Source of the DNA: Delphinapterus leucas
Taxonomy: Eukaryota; Chordata; Mammalia; Artiodactyla; Monodontidae
DNA length: 64,000 bases
NCBI RefSeq assembly: GCF_002288925.2
Contig: NW_022098069.1
Span: 83,422,380-83,486,379, forward strand
Direction of reading: 5' to 3'
In this document: positions 42,583-53,062 of the stretch, piece after piece
How the letters are laid out: each line of letters begins with the position of its first letter
Position numbering within the stretch: position 1 is the first letter of the stretch
The notes under the pieces: model-generated
What the model saw: only the letters and a program-made list of their open reading frames with translations
Database searches by the model: none
Told to the model about the DNA's origin: nothing
Translations under genes and position numbers: made by a program

Positions 42583-43344
42583 GCAGCACTGTGCAGCCCC
42601 CAGGGAGACGCAGGGAGAGGCTGGGAAGCCACAGTGCTTGAGTAGAAAGGCCAGGGCGGCTTTGGGCCCCGAGAAGCCCAGGAAGAGCAGGCCGAGGAGC
42701 ACAGGTGGGCGCGGGCAGCATGAGGGGGGCCGAGGCCCTTGTTGCCAAGTACCCTTACCCGGCCTCGTCCTCAGCTCCCCGGGAGGAGGAGGGCTGCCCT
42801 GCCGGTCGGCTGACTCTCTGGTCCACGTTTCTTGCCATCAGAGGTCCGGGGTGGGGGGGAGGTTTCTTTGGACCTGCCCTCCCTCCCCCGCCTGGACCAG
42901 CGCCCAGGAAGGCAGCTTTCCTCTGCAGGCTCCGTCTCCTTGGGGGGCTGCTTCCAGGCCGGGCGGCAGTGGCGGGCCAGCCGCTCTTCCCAGGTCATTC
43001 CTCCTTGCCAGCGTCATCAGCTGTCCATAGCCGAGCTGATACATTTCTTCCTATCTGCTCACTCCTGTGCCTCTTTCTCAGTTGGCTCAGCACCAGGACA
43101 GGGAAGTAGGGTGCCACTTATTGGGTCCCCAACACCCAGCAGCCTCCCAGAAGGTGCTGAGTCTTAACTAGACTCAAAGAGAATAGGCAGGCATCAAAGG
43201 AGTCCGCCTCCCCGCCTGGTATTTTTATTTTGAAACATTTAGAACCTCTAGAAACATGGGAAGAATAGAACAATGTAACTGTGTGCTCTTCCCTAGAGCT
43301 AGTGATGGTTAATACTGAACCACAGCTGCCTTCGTGCTCTCTGC
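42583..43344. other. Unassigned GC-rich sequence
   Basis: No feature recognised. Confidence 0.5.
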
Positions 43345-43432
43345 GCACACGCACACACACGCATGCACGCGCACACACACGCACACACATACACACACAC
43401 ACACGCAGACGCACACACAGACACACACATCT
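43345..43432 (+). repeat. (CA)n microsatellite, interrupted
   Basis: CACACG/CACACA units with GCATGCACGCG and ACACATACAC interruptions over about 88 bp. Confidence 0.95.
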
Positions 43433-43547
43433 CCTACCCTCTAACATCCTGCACACACTTTCTTGTTTGCTGAGCAATTTGAGAGCAAGTTGCAGACATA
43501 TGACACTTCACTCCTGAATCCTTTAGCCCACATCTCCTAGGAGCAAG

Positions 43548-43549
43548 GA

Positions 43550-43580
<31 letters not shown>

Positions 43581-43608
43581 ATCTGTCTCTCTCTATCTAT
43601 CTATCTAA
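43548..43608 (+). repeat. (CT)n/(TATC)n microsatellite
   Basis: About twelve CT units pass into CTAT/CTGT and then TATC repeats. It sits at the edge of the L1M-type end, where this family usually carries such a run. Confidence 0.92.
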
Positions 43609-43609
43609 T

Positions 43610-43955
43610 ATGATTTTTTTTATAGGGAACTGGCTCCTGTGATTATGGGGACTGGCAAGTCCAGAGTCTGCAGTGCGGGTGCAGTGCGGGTGCAGTGTGG
43701 GTGCAGTGTGGGCCCACAGGCTGCAGACCTAGGAGGGTCAGTGGTGCAGATGGAGCCTGAAGGCCATCTGCTGGAGAATCCCCTGGTCCTTGGGGAGACC
43801 TGCTTTTGTTCTATTCAGGCCTTCAACCGATTGCATTCAGCCCACCCCCATTATGCAGGGCAACGTACTTTACCCCAAACTGAACGATATAAATGTTAAT
43901 CTTATCCCAAAACACTCTCCAAGCTGACACATAAAATTAACCATCACAACAGTGA
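43610..43955 (+). mobile_element. Old L1M-type 3' end
   Basis: 'tatagggaactggctcctgtgattatggggactggcaagtccagagtctgcag', 'caggccttcaaccgattgcattcagcccacccccattatgcagggcaac', 'gatataaatgttaatcttatccc' and 'gctgacacataaaattaaccatcac' follow the well-known dispersed repeat. An 11-bp unit (GTGCAGTGYGG) is repeated about four times at 43671-43712. Confidence 0.8.
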
Positions 43956-45335
43956 TCACCCTCCAGAAATTTAACATTGATACAGTACTATTTTCTAGAA
44001 TAAATCCATATTCAGATTTCCCCACTCAATAATATTCTTTTTTTAAAAAATTTTATTATTTACTTAATTTATTTTTGGCTGTATTGCATCTTTGTCGCTG
44101 TGTGTGGGCTTTCTCTAGTTGCGGCGAGTGGGGGCTACTCTTCGTTGCAGTGCACGGGCTTCTCATTGCGGTGGCTTCTCTTGTTGGGAGCATGGGCTCT
44201 AGGCGCGCAAGCTTCAGTAGTTGTGGCACGTGGGCTCAGTAGTTGTGGCTCATGGGCTCAGTAGTTGTGGCTTGTGGGCTCTAGAGCGCAGGCTCAGTAG
44301 TTGTGGCTCATGGTCTCAGTAGTTGTGGCTCACGGGCTCAGTAGTTGTGGCTTGCGGGCTCTAGAGCGCAGGCTCAGTAGTTGTGGTTCACGGGCTTAGT
44401 TGCTCCACGGCCTGTGGGATCTTCCCAGACTAGGGCTCGAACCAGTGTCCCCTGCATTGGCAGGCGGATTCTTAACCACTGTACCACCAGGGAAGTCCCC
44501 CAGTGATATTCTTTATGGCTCTATTTTTAAGCCAGGATCCAGTCAGGGATCACAGGTTGTGTTTAGTCGCCACGCCTCCTGCTCTGCTTTAACCTAGCAC
44601 AGCCCCACCCCCATAAAAGGTTTATAACTTGATGCTTTAGAAGAATTCAGGCCACTTATTTCGCAGAGTGTATCTCGCTTTGGATTAGCTGATTTTTTTC
44701 CTCACTGTAGATTCAGGTCAAACATTTGTTGTGTCTTTCCCGGTACGTCATGCCGGGAGGCACATGAAGTCATTTTGTCCCCTTTGGTCACCTGGTTAAG
44801 GTGGTCTCCACCTGGTTTCTCCAGTATAAAGATGCCTTTCCCTTGGTAATTCATCGGTAACCCAGCAGGTAATGTTCAGAGACTGTGGGAATAGCTCATG
44901 ACCCAGCGTCCCTTCACCAGTGGCTTCAGCATCCATCCGTGGTCCTTGCCTGAATCAATGAGTACAATGATGGCCAAAAAGCAGTGATTTTCTAGTTGTA
45001 TTTTTCTGTCTCCATTTAATCGTGTCCATTCTTCTGAACAGAGTGTTCCCTCCGCCACTCCACACCTAATGTATATATTCCTTTTCCCCCTGCAGTGTGC
45101 CGTCCCCATGAATTTTGAATTCTCTGTTACTCTTTATCATACCAGCAAGATGTTGCAGACCCACCGTGTGCCGTCTTTGCCCGAGACCTGGAGTTAGCCA
45201 TTTTTCCTAGGAGCTTTGCTTCCTTTCAGAGGGTGGTTTTTAGAAATCAGTGTCTTGGTATTAGCTGAACTCATTTATCTAAAGGTTTCGAGCTGCAATG
45301 ATTGGTCTGTTATTGATTGATTCCTCCTTTCTCAC
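43956..45335 (+). mobile_element. Old LINE (L1M/HAL1-type) fragment split by a SINE
   Basis: Pieces 43956-44026 and 44515-45335 share one repeat: 'gaaatttaacattgatacagtactattttctag', 'ccaggatccagtcagggatcacaggttgtgtttagtcgcc', 'aattcaggccacttatttcgcag', 'gaggcacatgaagtcattttgtcccc', 'cacctggttaaggtggtc' and 'cttgcctgaatcaatgagtacaatgatggcc'. Orientation and exact subfamily are uncertain. Confidence 0.7.
44027..44514 (-). mobile_element. Long-type CHR SINE with internal tandem expansion
   Basis: SINE body 44041-44500 (460 bp against about 320-330 bp in the other long copies). The extra length comes from repeats of a ~22-bp 'cagtagttgtggct...gggct' unit; seven such units can be counted, with the 'ctctagagcgcagg' spacer appearing twice. 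Flanks CAATAATATTCTTT (44027-44040) and CAGTGATATTCTTT (44501-44514) form a target-site duplication with two mismatches. Confidence 0.93.
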
Positions 45336-45920
45336 AGGAGAGCCCTGGAATGAGACACATGGATTTAGTTGTCCTCAACAGCTACTTCTATCAGGCTGAA
45401 ACCCCCAAGGAATAACCCTTCTCTTTCCCCCAGGGAGTCTTTCTGAAAGCAGATCCCCCTTGTCCTGGCAGAGACGTTGCTGGATTAAACACAGTCTAAT
45501 CCCTCATTGGTCCCCATCGGCTCCTCTCTCTGGTGTCCCCAGCAAGCAGAGACTGTCCTGGGTTAGGCCACAGCTTTCAAGAGTTACCTCCATGCCTGGG
45601 GCCCCTGGAGGCTTCCAAAGACTCCCACCTTGTCTCTGTCCCTGGGAGGGTCACCTCCCCTTAATTGGGGGTCGGGGTTTATGTGAGCCAAGTTTTCTGG
45701 AAACTCTTAGGAGGTACAATTTTCTGTCAAAGTAGGTCAAACTGGTCTTGTTTCCAAGTTCTAGGACCCCCTCCCTGACTCACCTGGGCCAGAGAAAGCA
45801 TTTTACCAGGGAAAGAACTAAGAACAGGAAGGAGGAGGATTTGAAGTGAGGAATTTGCTGTGCTGCGTTGCTCAAGCCACTCACGTGTTTGTGTTCCTAG
45901 GCGCAACGTAAGGAAGCATA
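45336..45920. other. Unassigned non-coding sequence
   Basis: No feature recognised. Confidence 0.5.
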
Positions 45921-46150
45921 AAGGTTTCAAGTCAGAAATATTTGTGTCCAGAGCATCACTTTGCTGCCCACTGGCTGTGCAAGACTGGGCAGTCTGTCCA
46001 TGCCCCCTGAGCCTCAGTTTCTCCATCTCATAGCGATGACAGTTGTGCTCACGCTGCAGGCTCAGCGTGAGCGTTAAAAGTGCGAATAATTGGGAAAGTG
46101 CTTACCCAGAATATGGCACGTAGATCGTAGTTAATAAATAGTGCTATAAA
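45921..46150 (+). mobile_element. MIR, near full length
   Basis: 'aggtttcaagtcagaaatatttgtgtcc...actggctgtgcaagactgggcagtctgtccatgccccctgagcctcagtttctccatctcatagcgatgacagttg...gaaagtgcttacccagaatatggcacgtag' runs through the MIR consensus in order. Confidence 0.9.
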
Positions 46151-46587
46151 TATTACTAAATGGAGTGACTAATATGAACTAATAGGAAAGTGCTCTATAC
46201 TTAGAAAGGGTTGATTATTTAAACATAAAAGCCAGGGTCCTTATGATCTACGACCAAGGCTGGCACATAGGAAAACCTAACTCCCAGTCCTCAGGGAGAC
46301 CTTACTTGGGGCCTGACCCCTGCCCACTGTCACTTCCTCATGGAGAGAGCATGGTGAACTTCTGTTTCCTAGAAGCATTAGGGGGACGATCCCTCCCACG
46401 AAGGATAACCAGAAAATGGGGCAATACTAACAATGGGGCAGGGTCTCCGAGTAGATACAGGCTCGGGGAGGGGAGCGCGGCATCTGGGGCCACGGTTATC
46501 CCGGAGCATGCTTTGTGAGATGTCGAGTGATGCCTCGACAGCTTCACGCAGTGCCGGGACAGGAGCGGGAGTCCAGGGCTCTAGTCG
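46151..46587. other. Unassigned non-coding sequence
   Basis: No feature recognised. Confidence 0.5.
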
Positions 46588-47078
46588 GCTGAGTAACGGC
46601 CCCCGCCAAAGACATCAGGTCTCAGTCTCTGGAACCTGTGAGTGTTACCTTCCATGGCAAAGGGGCTTTAGAGATGTGAGTAAGGATCTTGAGATGGGGA
46701 GATTGTTCTGGATTATCTGACTGGGCCCTAAGTGCTAACACTTGCCTTATAAGAGGCAGGCAGAGGGAGAAGACAGAGACAGAAGGTGAGGCCATGTGGC
46801 CACTGAAGGATGATGCCACACTGATGGCTTGGAAGACGCAGGAAGGGGCCATGAGCCACGGGATGTGGGAAGATGTCAGAGGCTGGAAAAGGCAAGGAAG
46901 CGGATTCTCCCCAGAGCCTCCAGAGGGAGCACAACCCTGTCAACACCTTGACTTTTCCCCAGAGAAACTGATTTCAGACTTCTGGCCTCGAGAATTGTAA
47001 GAAAATAGATGTATGTTGTCTTGAGCCACCAAATTTGTGTGTAATCTGTTACAGCTGCCACAGGAAATGAGTACAGGG
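46588..47078 (+). mobile_element. MLT1 LTR, sense
   Basis: 'gtctcagtctctggaacctgtgagtgttaccttccatggcaaaggggctttag', 'ccttataagaggcaggcagaggg', 'gtcaacaccttgacttttcccc', 'agacttctggcctcgagaattgtaagaaaatagat' and 'gagccaccaaatttgtgtgtaatctgttacagctgccacagg' match an MLT1-type LTR. Confidence 0.92.
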
Positions 47079-47339
47079 ACCCTCCAAGGCAACCTGACCT
47101 GGTCAACCCACCTCATTTTGAGTTAGGACCCCAAAGGGCTGCACCTTATAAGTGAGGGTGAACAGGAGTAGACAGACCCTTGCAGGATTTCACTTCACGC
47201 CAACTTCACATAATCCTAATCCCTGAAATTGTGCTGAGCTCCTCTGGGATAGCTGCTGCCCCAGACAACCAGCACACACACACACGTACATCCTTTCCGG
47301 ACAGAGATGATATCATCCTAAACCTCAATTAGGTGAATA
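47079..47339. other. Unassigned non-coding sequence
   Basis: Contains a short ACACACACACAC run at 47273-47285. No other feature. Confidence 0.5.
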
Positions 47340-47547
47340 CAGCGTTTAGACACAATAACAGATTACCAGGCACACAAGGAGACAAGGCAGCATGACAAAA
47401 GCTACAGAAGCAACAGACTGAAGAAGCAGACCCACGGGGAATTCAGATAGGGTGGTTATCAGATACGAGCTTTAAAATAACTATGTTTCCTGCATTCAAA
47501 GGGATAAAAAACAGGATTGAGGATGTCAGTGAAGAGCTGGAAACTAT

Positions 47548-47789
47548 AAAAAGGAGCTCACTGGGGGCTCCCCTGGTGGCGCAGTGGTTGAGAGTCCGCC
47601 TGCCGATGCAGGGGACGCGGGTTCGTGCCCCGGTCTGGGAGGATCCCACATGCTGCGGAGCGGCTGGGCCTGTGAGCCGTGGCCGCTGAGCCTGCGCGTC
47701 CGGAGCCTGTGCTCCACAACGGGAGAGGCCACAGCAGTGAGAGGCCCGCGTGCCACAAAAAAAAAAAAAAAAAAAAAGGACCTCACTGG
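47548..47789 (+). mobile_element. Cetacean short-type CHR SINE, sense
   Basis: Starts 'gggctcccctggtggcgcagtggttgagagtccgcctgccgatgcag' and ends with a run of about 20 A. Flanks AAAAAGGAGCTCACTGG (47548-47564) and AAAAAGGACCTCACTGG (ending 47789) are a target-site duplication with one mismatch. One of two SINEs on this strand. Confidence 0.96.
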
Positions 47790-48077
47790 AAATTGTAGAA
47801 CTCAAAAGTATACTCAATGAAGTTGGGAACCCAGTGGATGGGTTTAACAGCAGGTTGGCCACAGCTGAAGAGAGAATTCGTGACGTAAGAAGGCTTGAAA
47901 GAAAATAACCAGAATGAAGCACAGAGTCAAAGGATAGAAAATAGAAGAGAGAAAGAAACAGAGGATAAGATAAGGTTAGAAGTCTATCATACGTGTAACT
48001 GAAATTCCAGGAGAAGAGGAAAGAAATGGGGTAGAAGCAATATTTGAAGAGATAATGGCTGAGAACTGATGGAAGAC

Positions 48078-48482
48078 TATATTAGTTTGCTTGGGCCGAC
48101 ATACCAAAAGGCCAGATTTGGAGGAGGGCGTTGCTTAAGCAACAGAACTTTATTTTTTCATGGTTCTGGAGGCTGGAAGTCCAAGACCAACGTGTTGGCG
48201 GGGGCGGTTTCTCCTGAGGCCTCTCTTGTTGGTTTGCAGACAGCCGCCTTCTCACTGTGGCTTCACATGGCCTTTCCTCTGTGTGTGTCTGTATCAAACT
48301 GTCCTATTTTCATAAGAACAACAGTCATATTAGGTGAGGGCCACCCTGACAGCCTCCTTGTGACTTAATCACCTCTTCAAAGATCCTGTCTCCAAATACA
48401 TCATATTTGGAGGTCCCGGGGATTAGAGCTTTAACACAGGAATTTTTTCTTTGGTTGGGGGACACACAGTTCAGCCATAACA
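48078..48482 (-). mobile_element. MLT1 solo LTR with 5-bp target-site duplication
   Basis: Antisense LTR ('attagtttgcttgggccgacataccaaaag...ttattttttcatggttctggaggctgg...ttcagccataaca') flanked by AAGAC at 48073-48077 and 48483-48487. The reverse complement starts TGTTATGGC, as expected for an LTR beginning with TG. A solo LTR results from recombination that removed the internal part. Confidence 0.93.
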
Positions 48483-48790
48483 AAGACAGTACACCATAGA
48501 TTGAGGAATCTCTGTGAACCTCAAGCAGGATAAATAAAAGAAAACCACATCTCTCCACCCCATGGTAAAAACTTCCAAAAACTACAGGTAAAGAGAAACT
48601 CTTAAACACCCAGCTATAAAAGACAGCTTTCCTTCCAAGGAGCAATGGTTAGAGCATCAGCTGACTTGTCAACAGAAACAGTGGAAGCCATGAGACAGCG
48701 AACGGTACCCCTGAAGAGCTGGCAGCAGTAAACAGCAACCTAGACTTTTATCCCAAGAGAGAACGTCCTTCCAATTTCAGGGCAAGGTCA

Positions 48791-49269
48791 CTGCCGCAGT
48801 CTGGGTCCGGTCAGGAGCTGAAAACCACACAGTGCGTCAAACAGAGAAGCTGAATGTAAAGAACAGTTAAACTCTGATGAAAGAGTGCCCATAGGTATAG
48901 GGAAACTCTGTATGGTAGCTTAGGGCTGAGAGAGAAACCAGGAAGAAGAAATTGGAAGGGCCCCTCTCCCGCCAGGGCTGCGTTCGGGCCTTGGAGGGGG
49001 TGTGGCTCAGCCTACCCAACAGCAGAGAACTCGGCTGGGTTTCCTAACCTAGAGCCGGTCTGGGGCCTTTGGGCGAGCAGGCAGCAGTTAGGACACAGTG
49101 ATAACACGGACGGTGTGGCCGCACAGAGAAGGTGGCATCTGGGGTGCAGGTGAGCTGCATGGGGGCTGCAGAGGGAGCAGAGGCTTGGTGGGGAGCCTCA
49201 GGGGTGTGTAGGGAGGAAGTCGGTGGCTTCCCAGGGATTAGGACGGTGGGGAGGAGGGGGCAGTGGAGA
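48791..49269. other. Unassigned non-coding sequence
   Basis: GC-rich. 48790-48980 has weak LTR-like phrases, not named. Confidence 0.4.
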
Positions 49270-49432
49270 GAGGATTACAAAGGGCACCAGGGAACATTTG
49301 GGGTGATGGATTTATTTTCTTGCTTATGGTGATGGTTTCACGAGCTGTACAGGGTCAAAACTTACCAGATTTTACACCTTAAGTAGGTACAGTCTGTCAT
49401 CTGTCAATGATACTGCGATAAGGCTGTTAAAG
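49270..49432 (+). mobile_element. Old L1 3' end, sense
   Basis: 'gaacatttggggtgatggatttattttcttgcttatggtgatggtttcacgagctgtacagg...cagattttacaccttaag...caatgatactgcgataagg' is the L1 3' UTR order also seen at 30860. Confidence 0.78.
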
Positions 49433-49476
49433 TACGTAGTCTCTTGGGATGCTGGCTTAGACAGAAATCTACAAAG

Positions 49477-50693
49477 AAGCGAAGTGGTTTTTTTTTTTTT
49501 AACATCTTTATTGGGGTATAATTGCTTTACAATGGTGTGTTAGTTTCTGCTTTATAACAAAGTGAATCAGTTATACATATACATATGTTCCCATATCTCT
49601 TCCCTCTTGCGTCTCCCTCCCTCCCACCCTCCCTATCCCACCCCTCCAGGCGGTCACAGAGCACCGAGCCGATATCCCTGTGCCATGCGGCTGCTTCCCA
49701 CTAGCTATCTACCTTACATTTGTTAGTGTGTATATGTCCATGACTCTCTCCCGCCCTGTCACAGCTCACCCTTCCCCCTCCCCATATCCTCAAGTCCGTT
49801 CTCCAGTAGGTCTGTGCCTTTATTCCTGTCTTACCCCTAGGTTCTTCATGACATTTTTTTTTCTTAAATTCCATATATATGTGTTAGCATACGGTATTTG
49901 TCTTTTTCTTTCTGACTTACTTCACTCTGTATGACAGACTCTAGGTCTATCCACCTCATTACAAATAGCTCAATTTCATTTCTTTTTATGGCTGAGTAAT
50001 ATTCCATTGTATATATGTGCCACTTCTTCTTTATACATTCATCTGTTGATGGACACTTAGGTTGCTTCCATGTCGTGGCTATTGTAAATAGAGCTGCAAT
50101 GAACATTTTGGTGCATGACTCTTTTTGAATTACGGTTTTCTCAGGGTATATGCCCAGTAGTGGGATTGCTGGGTCATATGGTAATTCTATTTTTAGTGTT
50201 TTAAGGAACCTCCATGCTGTTCTCCATAGTGGCTGAACCAATTCACATTCCCACCAGCAGTGCAAGAGTGTTTCCTTTTCTCCACACCCTCTCCAGCATT
50301 TATTGTTTCTAGATTTTTTGATGATGGCCATTCTGACTGGTGTGAGATGATATCTCATTGTAGTTTTGATTTGCATTTCTCTAATGATTAATGATGTTGA
50401 GCATTCTTTCATGTGTTTGTTGGCAGTCTGTATATCTTCTTTGGAGAAATGTCTATTTAGGTCTTCTGCCCATTTTTGGACTGGGTTGTTTGTTTTTTTG
50501 TTATTGAGCTGCATGAGCTGCTTGTAAAGTTTGGAGATGAATCCTTTGTCAGTTGCTTCATTTGCAAATATTTTCTCCCATTCTGAGGGTTGTCTTTTGG
50601 TCTTGTTTATGGTTTCCTTTGCTGTGCAAAAGCTTTGAAGTTTCATTAGGTCCCATTTGTTTATTTTTGTTTTTATTTCCATTAAGAGAAGTG
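49477..50693 (-). mobile_element. Young 5'-truncated L1, antisense, with target-site duplication
   Basis: L1 body 49487-50683. Starts on this strand with the complement of a poly(A) tail (about 14 T) and 'aacatctttattggggtataattgc', and ends inside ORF2. AAGCGAAGTG (49477-49486) and AAGAGAAGTG (50684-50693) form a 10-bp target-site duplication with one mismatch. About 1.2 kb of an element that is 6-7 kb when complete. Confidence 0.93.
49864..50682 (-). pseudogene. L1 ORF2 C-terminal fragment, frame still open
   Basis: A 272-residue open frame reading into the truncation point. Recognised by motifs in order: [48 protein letters not shown], then the cysteine-rich region around [39 protein letters not shown] and [14 protein letters not shown], ending with a normal stop. 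These are the post-reverse-transcriptase C-terminal parts of the L1 replicase, with the C-C-H-C pattern (CWRGC...HCWWEC) intact. Endonuclease and reverse transcriptase catalytic domains are missing, so it is dead. The methionine at its start is internal, not a true start. Absence of stops and frameshifts over 272 codons indicates a recent insertion. Confidence 0.95.
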
Positions 50694-50699
50694 TTTTTA

Positions 50700-50814
50700 A
50701 AAAATTTTTTTTTGGCTGTGTGCTTGCGGGATGCTAGCCCCCTTACCAGGAATCGAACCTGGCCCCCCAGAAGAGGAAGCACAGAGTCCCAACCACTGGA
50801 CCGCCTGGGAGTTC
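50700..50814 (-). mobile_element. Short tRNA-Glu-type SINE
   Basis: 'tttttttttggctgtgtgcttgcgggatgctagcccccttaccaggaatcgaacc' then 'aaccactggaccgcctgggagttc'. Same short type as 11715-11825. It lies right beside the L1's right-hand duplication. Confidence 0.9.
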
Positions 50815-51394
50815 ACAGCGTGTTACCTTTTGATAGGGGTTATATCAGGAGGGGGGCCTGGCTCAAGGAGGGGCGCTGGAGGTCTTGGCAATGACCCATT
50901 TCTTGACCTGCATGAGTGTTGTTCACTTTGTGATAAATTTTTGACAAATTATTCAATTCATGATAAATTATTCTTCAAAAAAGGGAAGTAAGGATATGGT
51001 GTTGGAGAAGAGATGTCTGTTCAGTTCCCTTCTCAGCTGCTCCTGGAGTGGGGGGCCCGAGGGTGGCAAGGGACCCCCGTCAGGACATCCTCCATCCCCC
51101 GGATCAGACACAGGCATTGGGAAGAGTGTGGCCGAGAACAGAACGGGGAGCAGCATGGATTAGCCTCCTCCAAGCTGAGGGCCGGTGGAAGTGAGGGTCT
51201 CAGCGCCATGGAGGGTCGCGTGGAGAAGTATGTCTGTGCCTGCACAGGGGTGGTGGGCAAGCCCCCCGAATGGGCAGTGGTGTCTGAGGTCAGTGGTGCT
51301 GGCCCTGGTGAGGGGGTTGCCCAGTCAGGTGGGTGCATTTAGTGCTGGGAATGATGCGAAGGGGGCCAGTGAGAAGGAGGGGACCTTCTAACGC
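50815..51394. other. Unassigned non-coding sequence
   Basis: No feature recognised. Confidence 0.5.
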
Positions 51395-51490
51395 TGCTTG
51401 ATGTCCCCGAGTTTCAGTTTCCTCATCTTTAAATTGGGGGTGACAAATATTACAGCACAGATAGGTGACCATGTGTCCTGTTGCCTGAGA
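51395..51490 (+). mobile_element. MIR core fragment
   Basis: 'cgagtttcagtttcctcatctttaaattgggggtgacaaatattac' matches MIR. Confidence 0.8.
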
Positions 51491-51818
51491 CAGTCCTGCT
51501 GTGTGCATGCTATCACGGCATAATTACTGAGAATAATTATGCTCACTTTCATCTCAGCGGTGTCCCTGCTGGGTTTGGACAATGAATTTCACCGTCATCC
51601 TAACCATAGGGGCTTTGTGAAGATAGCAATGTAACGTGTGTGCTTTGCAGGACACTTGCATACAGTTCGTGCTCAGTTCATGTAGGCTTCTGAACCATCT
51701 ACCTGCCACCTGGCCCAGTCCCGGAGAGCAGCCCTATACTCCTAACCCAGTGCTCTTTCTTTTCACAGATAAGTACCGAACCATGAGACGTTTTCGTTGA
51801 GGGAAATGAGGCTGGCCA
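51491..51818. other. Unassigned non-coding sequence
   Basis: No feature recognised. Confidence 0.5.
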
Positions 51819-51889
51819 GTGAACTTTCTTGAACACTTGCATTTTAAACATCCCGAGAGGACCCACTCATTCGCCTACTCGTGCATGCA

Positions 51890-52240
51890 CCCAACCATCC
51901 ATTTACCCAACAAATATCTTCATTCAGACTTTATCCAGCAAAACCCATTTATTTTAACATCTATCCATGCAGCCATCCATCTAACAAATACCCATCTATC
52001 ATAACATCCATTCAACAAATACCCATCTGTCATAACATCCATTCAACAATCTACCTATCTTGTTTATACATCTACCCAACAGATATCCATCCATTCTAAT
52101 ATCTACCCACCCATCTACCTATCCACCCACCCACTCATCCACTCATGCATCTATCCACCCACCCATCAGTCCATCCATCCATCCATCCACCATCCACCCA
52201 CCCACCCACCCACCATTCATCCATCCATTCTTCCACCCAC
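51890..52240 (+). repeat. Degenerate (ATCC)n tract with a 31-bp higher-order repeat
   Basis: ATCC, ACCC and CATC tetramers dominate. Within it a 31-bp unit beginning AACAAATACCCATCT is repeated at 51983-52013 and 52014-52044 with one substitution. The 52140-52235 part is the purest. Confidence 0.92.
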
Positions 52241-52529
52241 CCAATTCTCAGACTCTTTTCTTATTAATCTATGTTTTTTACCCTGTGATCTCATCTAGTC
52301 TTAAAGCACTGACATGAACATGGACTGTCACATATCCATCTCCATCCTCATTTACCTCCCTCAGCTCAAATCTTGTATGTCCAGCTGCCTACATGATTTC
52401 CCACCTTGGCAGTATAATTGATGCTCAAACTTAACATTTCCAAACGCAGACTTCTGCCCTTTCCCACATACCGCTCCTCCCTCTTTTTTTCGCATCTTAG
52501 TTGGTGGTGACTCCATCCTTCCCATGCTC
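52241..52529. other. Unassigned non-coding sequence, possibly old L2
   Basis: No clear feature. Confidence 0.4.
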
Positions 52530-53062
52530 GGACAGGACATCTTGAGGCTCATCCTTGAATCTTATCTTCCTCCTGTGCCCCGTCTTCAGTGTGTCAGCAC
52601 AGCCTGTTCACTCTACCAACCAAATCTATCCAGAATCCCTCTTCTAGTCTCTCCTCTTCTTGCCACGTCCATCCTGATTCAAGCCTCCACCCTCTGACAC
52701 CTGGATTATTGAATTATTGGGTCTCCCTGCCTCCCCGCTGCATCCCCCTAAGTCTGTTTTCAACTCAGCAGCCAGGCACCCTGGGAGATCAAGTCGCCCC
52801 GTGGTCAGAGGCCTCCAGCTGGTTCCTGCTTCACTCAGACGCCACCCCCACTCCTTCTGCTCACGTGTTCTCTCCACGCCGGCCTCCACACTGTCTCTAG
52901 AAACCACCAGAAATGCTCCTGCCTCAGGGCCTTTGCACTTGCTGTGTCCTCTGCTTAGAATGCTCTTTCCCTGAATATCCACATGGCTGCTTCTCTCCCC
53001 TCTTTGAGGCTTTTGGCAAATGTCCTTTCTTAGTGAGGATAGTGCCTTTTGGAATGTTTAAA
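52530..53062 (+). mobile_element. Long L2 fragment
   Basis: More than 500 bp in L2 order: 'ctgacacctggattattg', 'ccctaagtctgttttcaactcagcagcca', 'ggcctccagctggttcctgcttcactcagacg', 'ctcctgcctcagggcctttgcacttgctgtgtcctctgcttagaatgctctttccc', 'tttgaggcttttggcaaatgtcctttcttag'. The best-preserved L2 body in the window. Confidence 0.92.

Larger units (their letters stand above)
47340..48790 (+). mobile_element. HAL1/L1-like element, sense, split twice
   Basis: A-rich sense LINE text: 'agattaccaggcacacaaggagacaaggcagcatgac', 'gaactcaaaagtatactcaatgaa', 'cagcaggttggccacagctgaagagagaattcgtgac', 'gaacctcaagcaggataaataaaagaaaacc', 'acaggtaaagagaaactcttaaa', 'agtggaagccatgagacag' and 'aacctagacttttatccc'. 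It is interrupted by a SINE (47565-47772) and an MLT1 (48078-48482), and reads on after each. No open frame of useful length. Confidence 0.75.

Noticed and set aside
51890..52240. CRISPR-like spaced repeats
   Set aside because: Simple ATCC array with no distinct spacers, in a mammalian genome.
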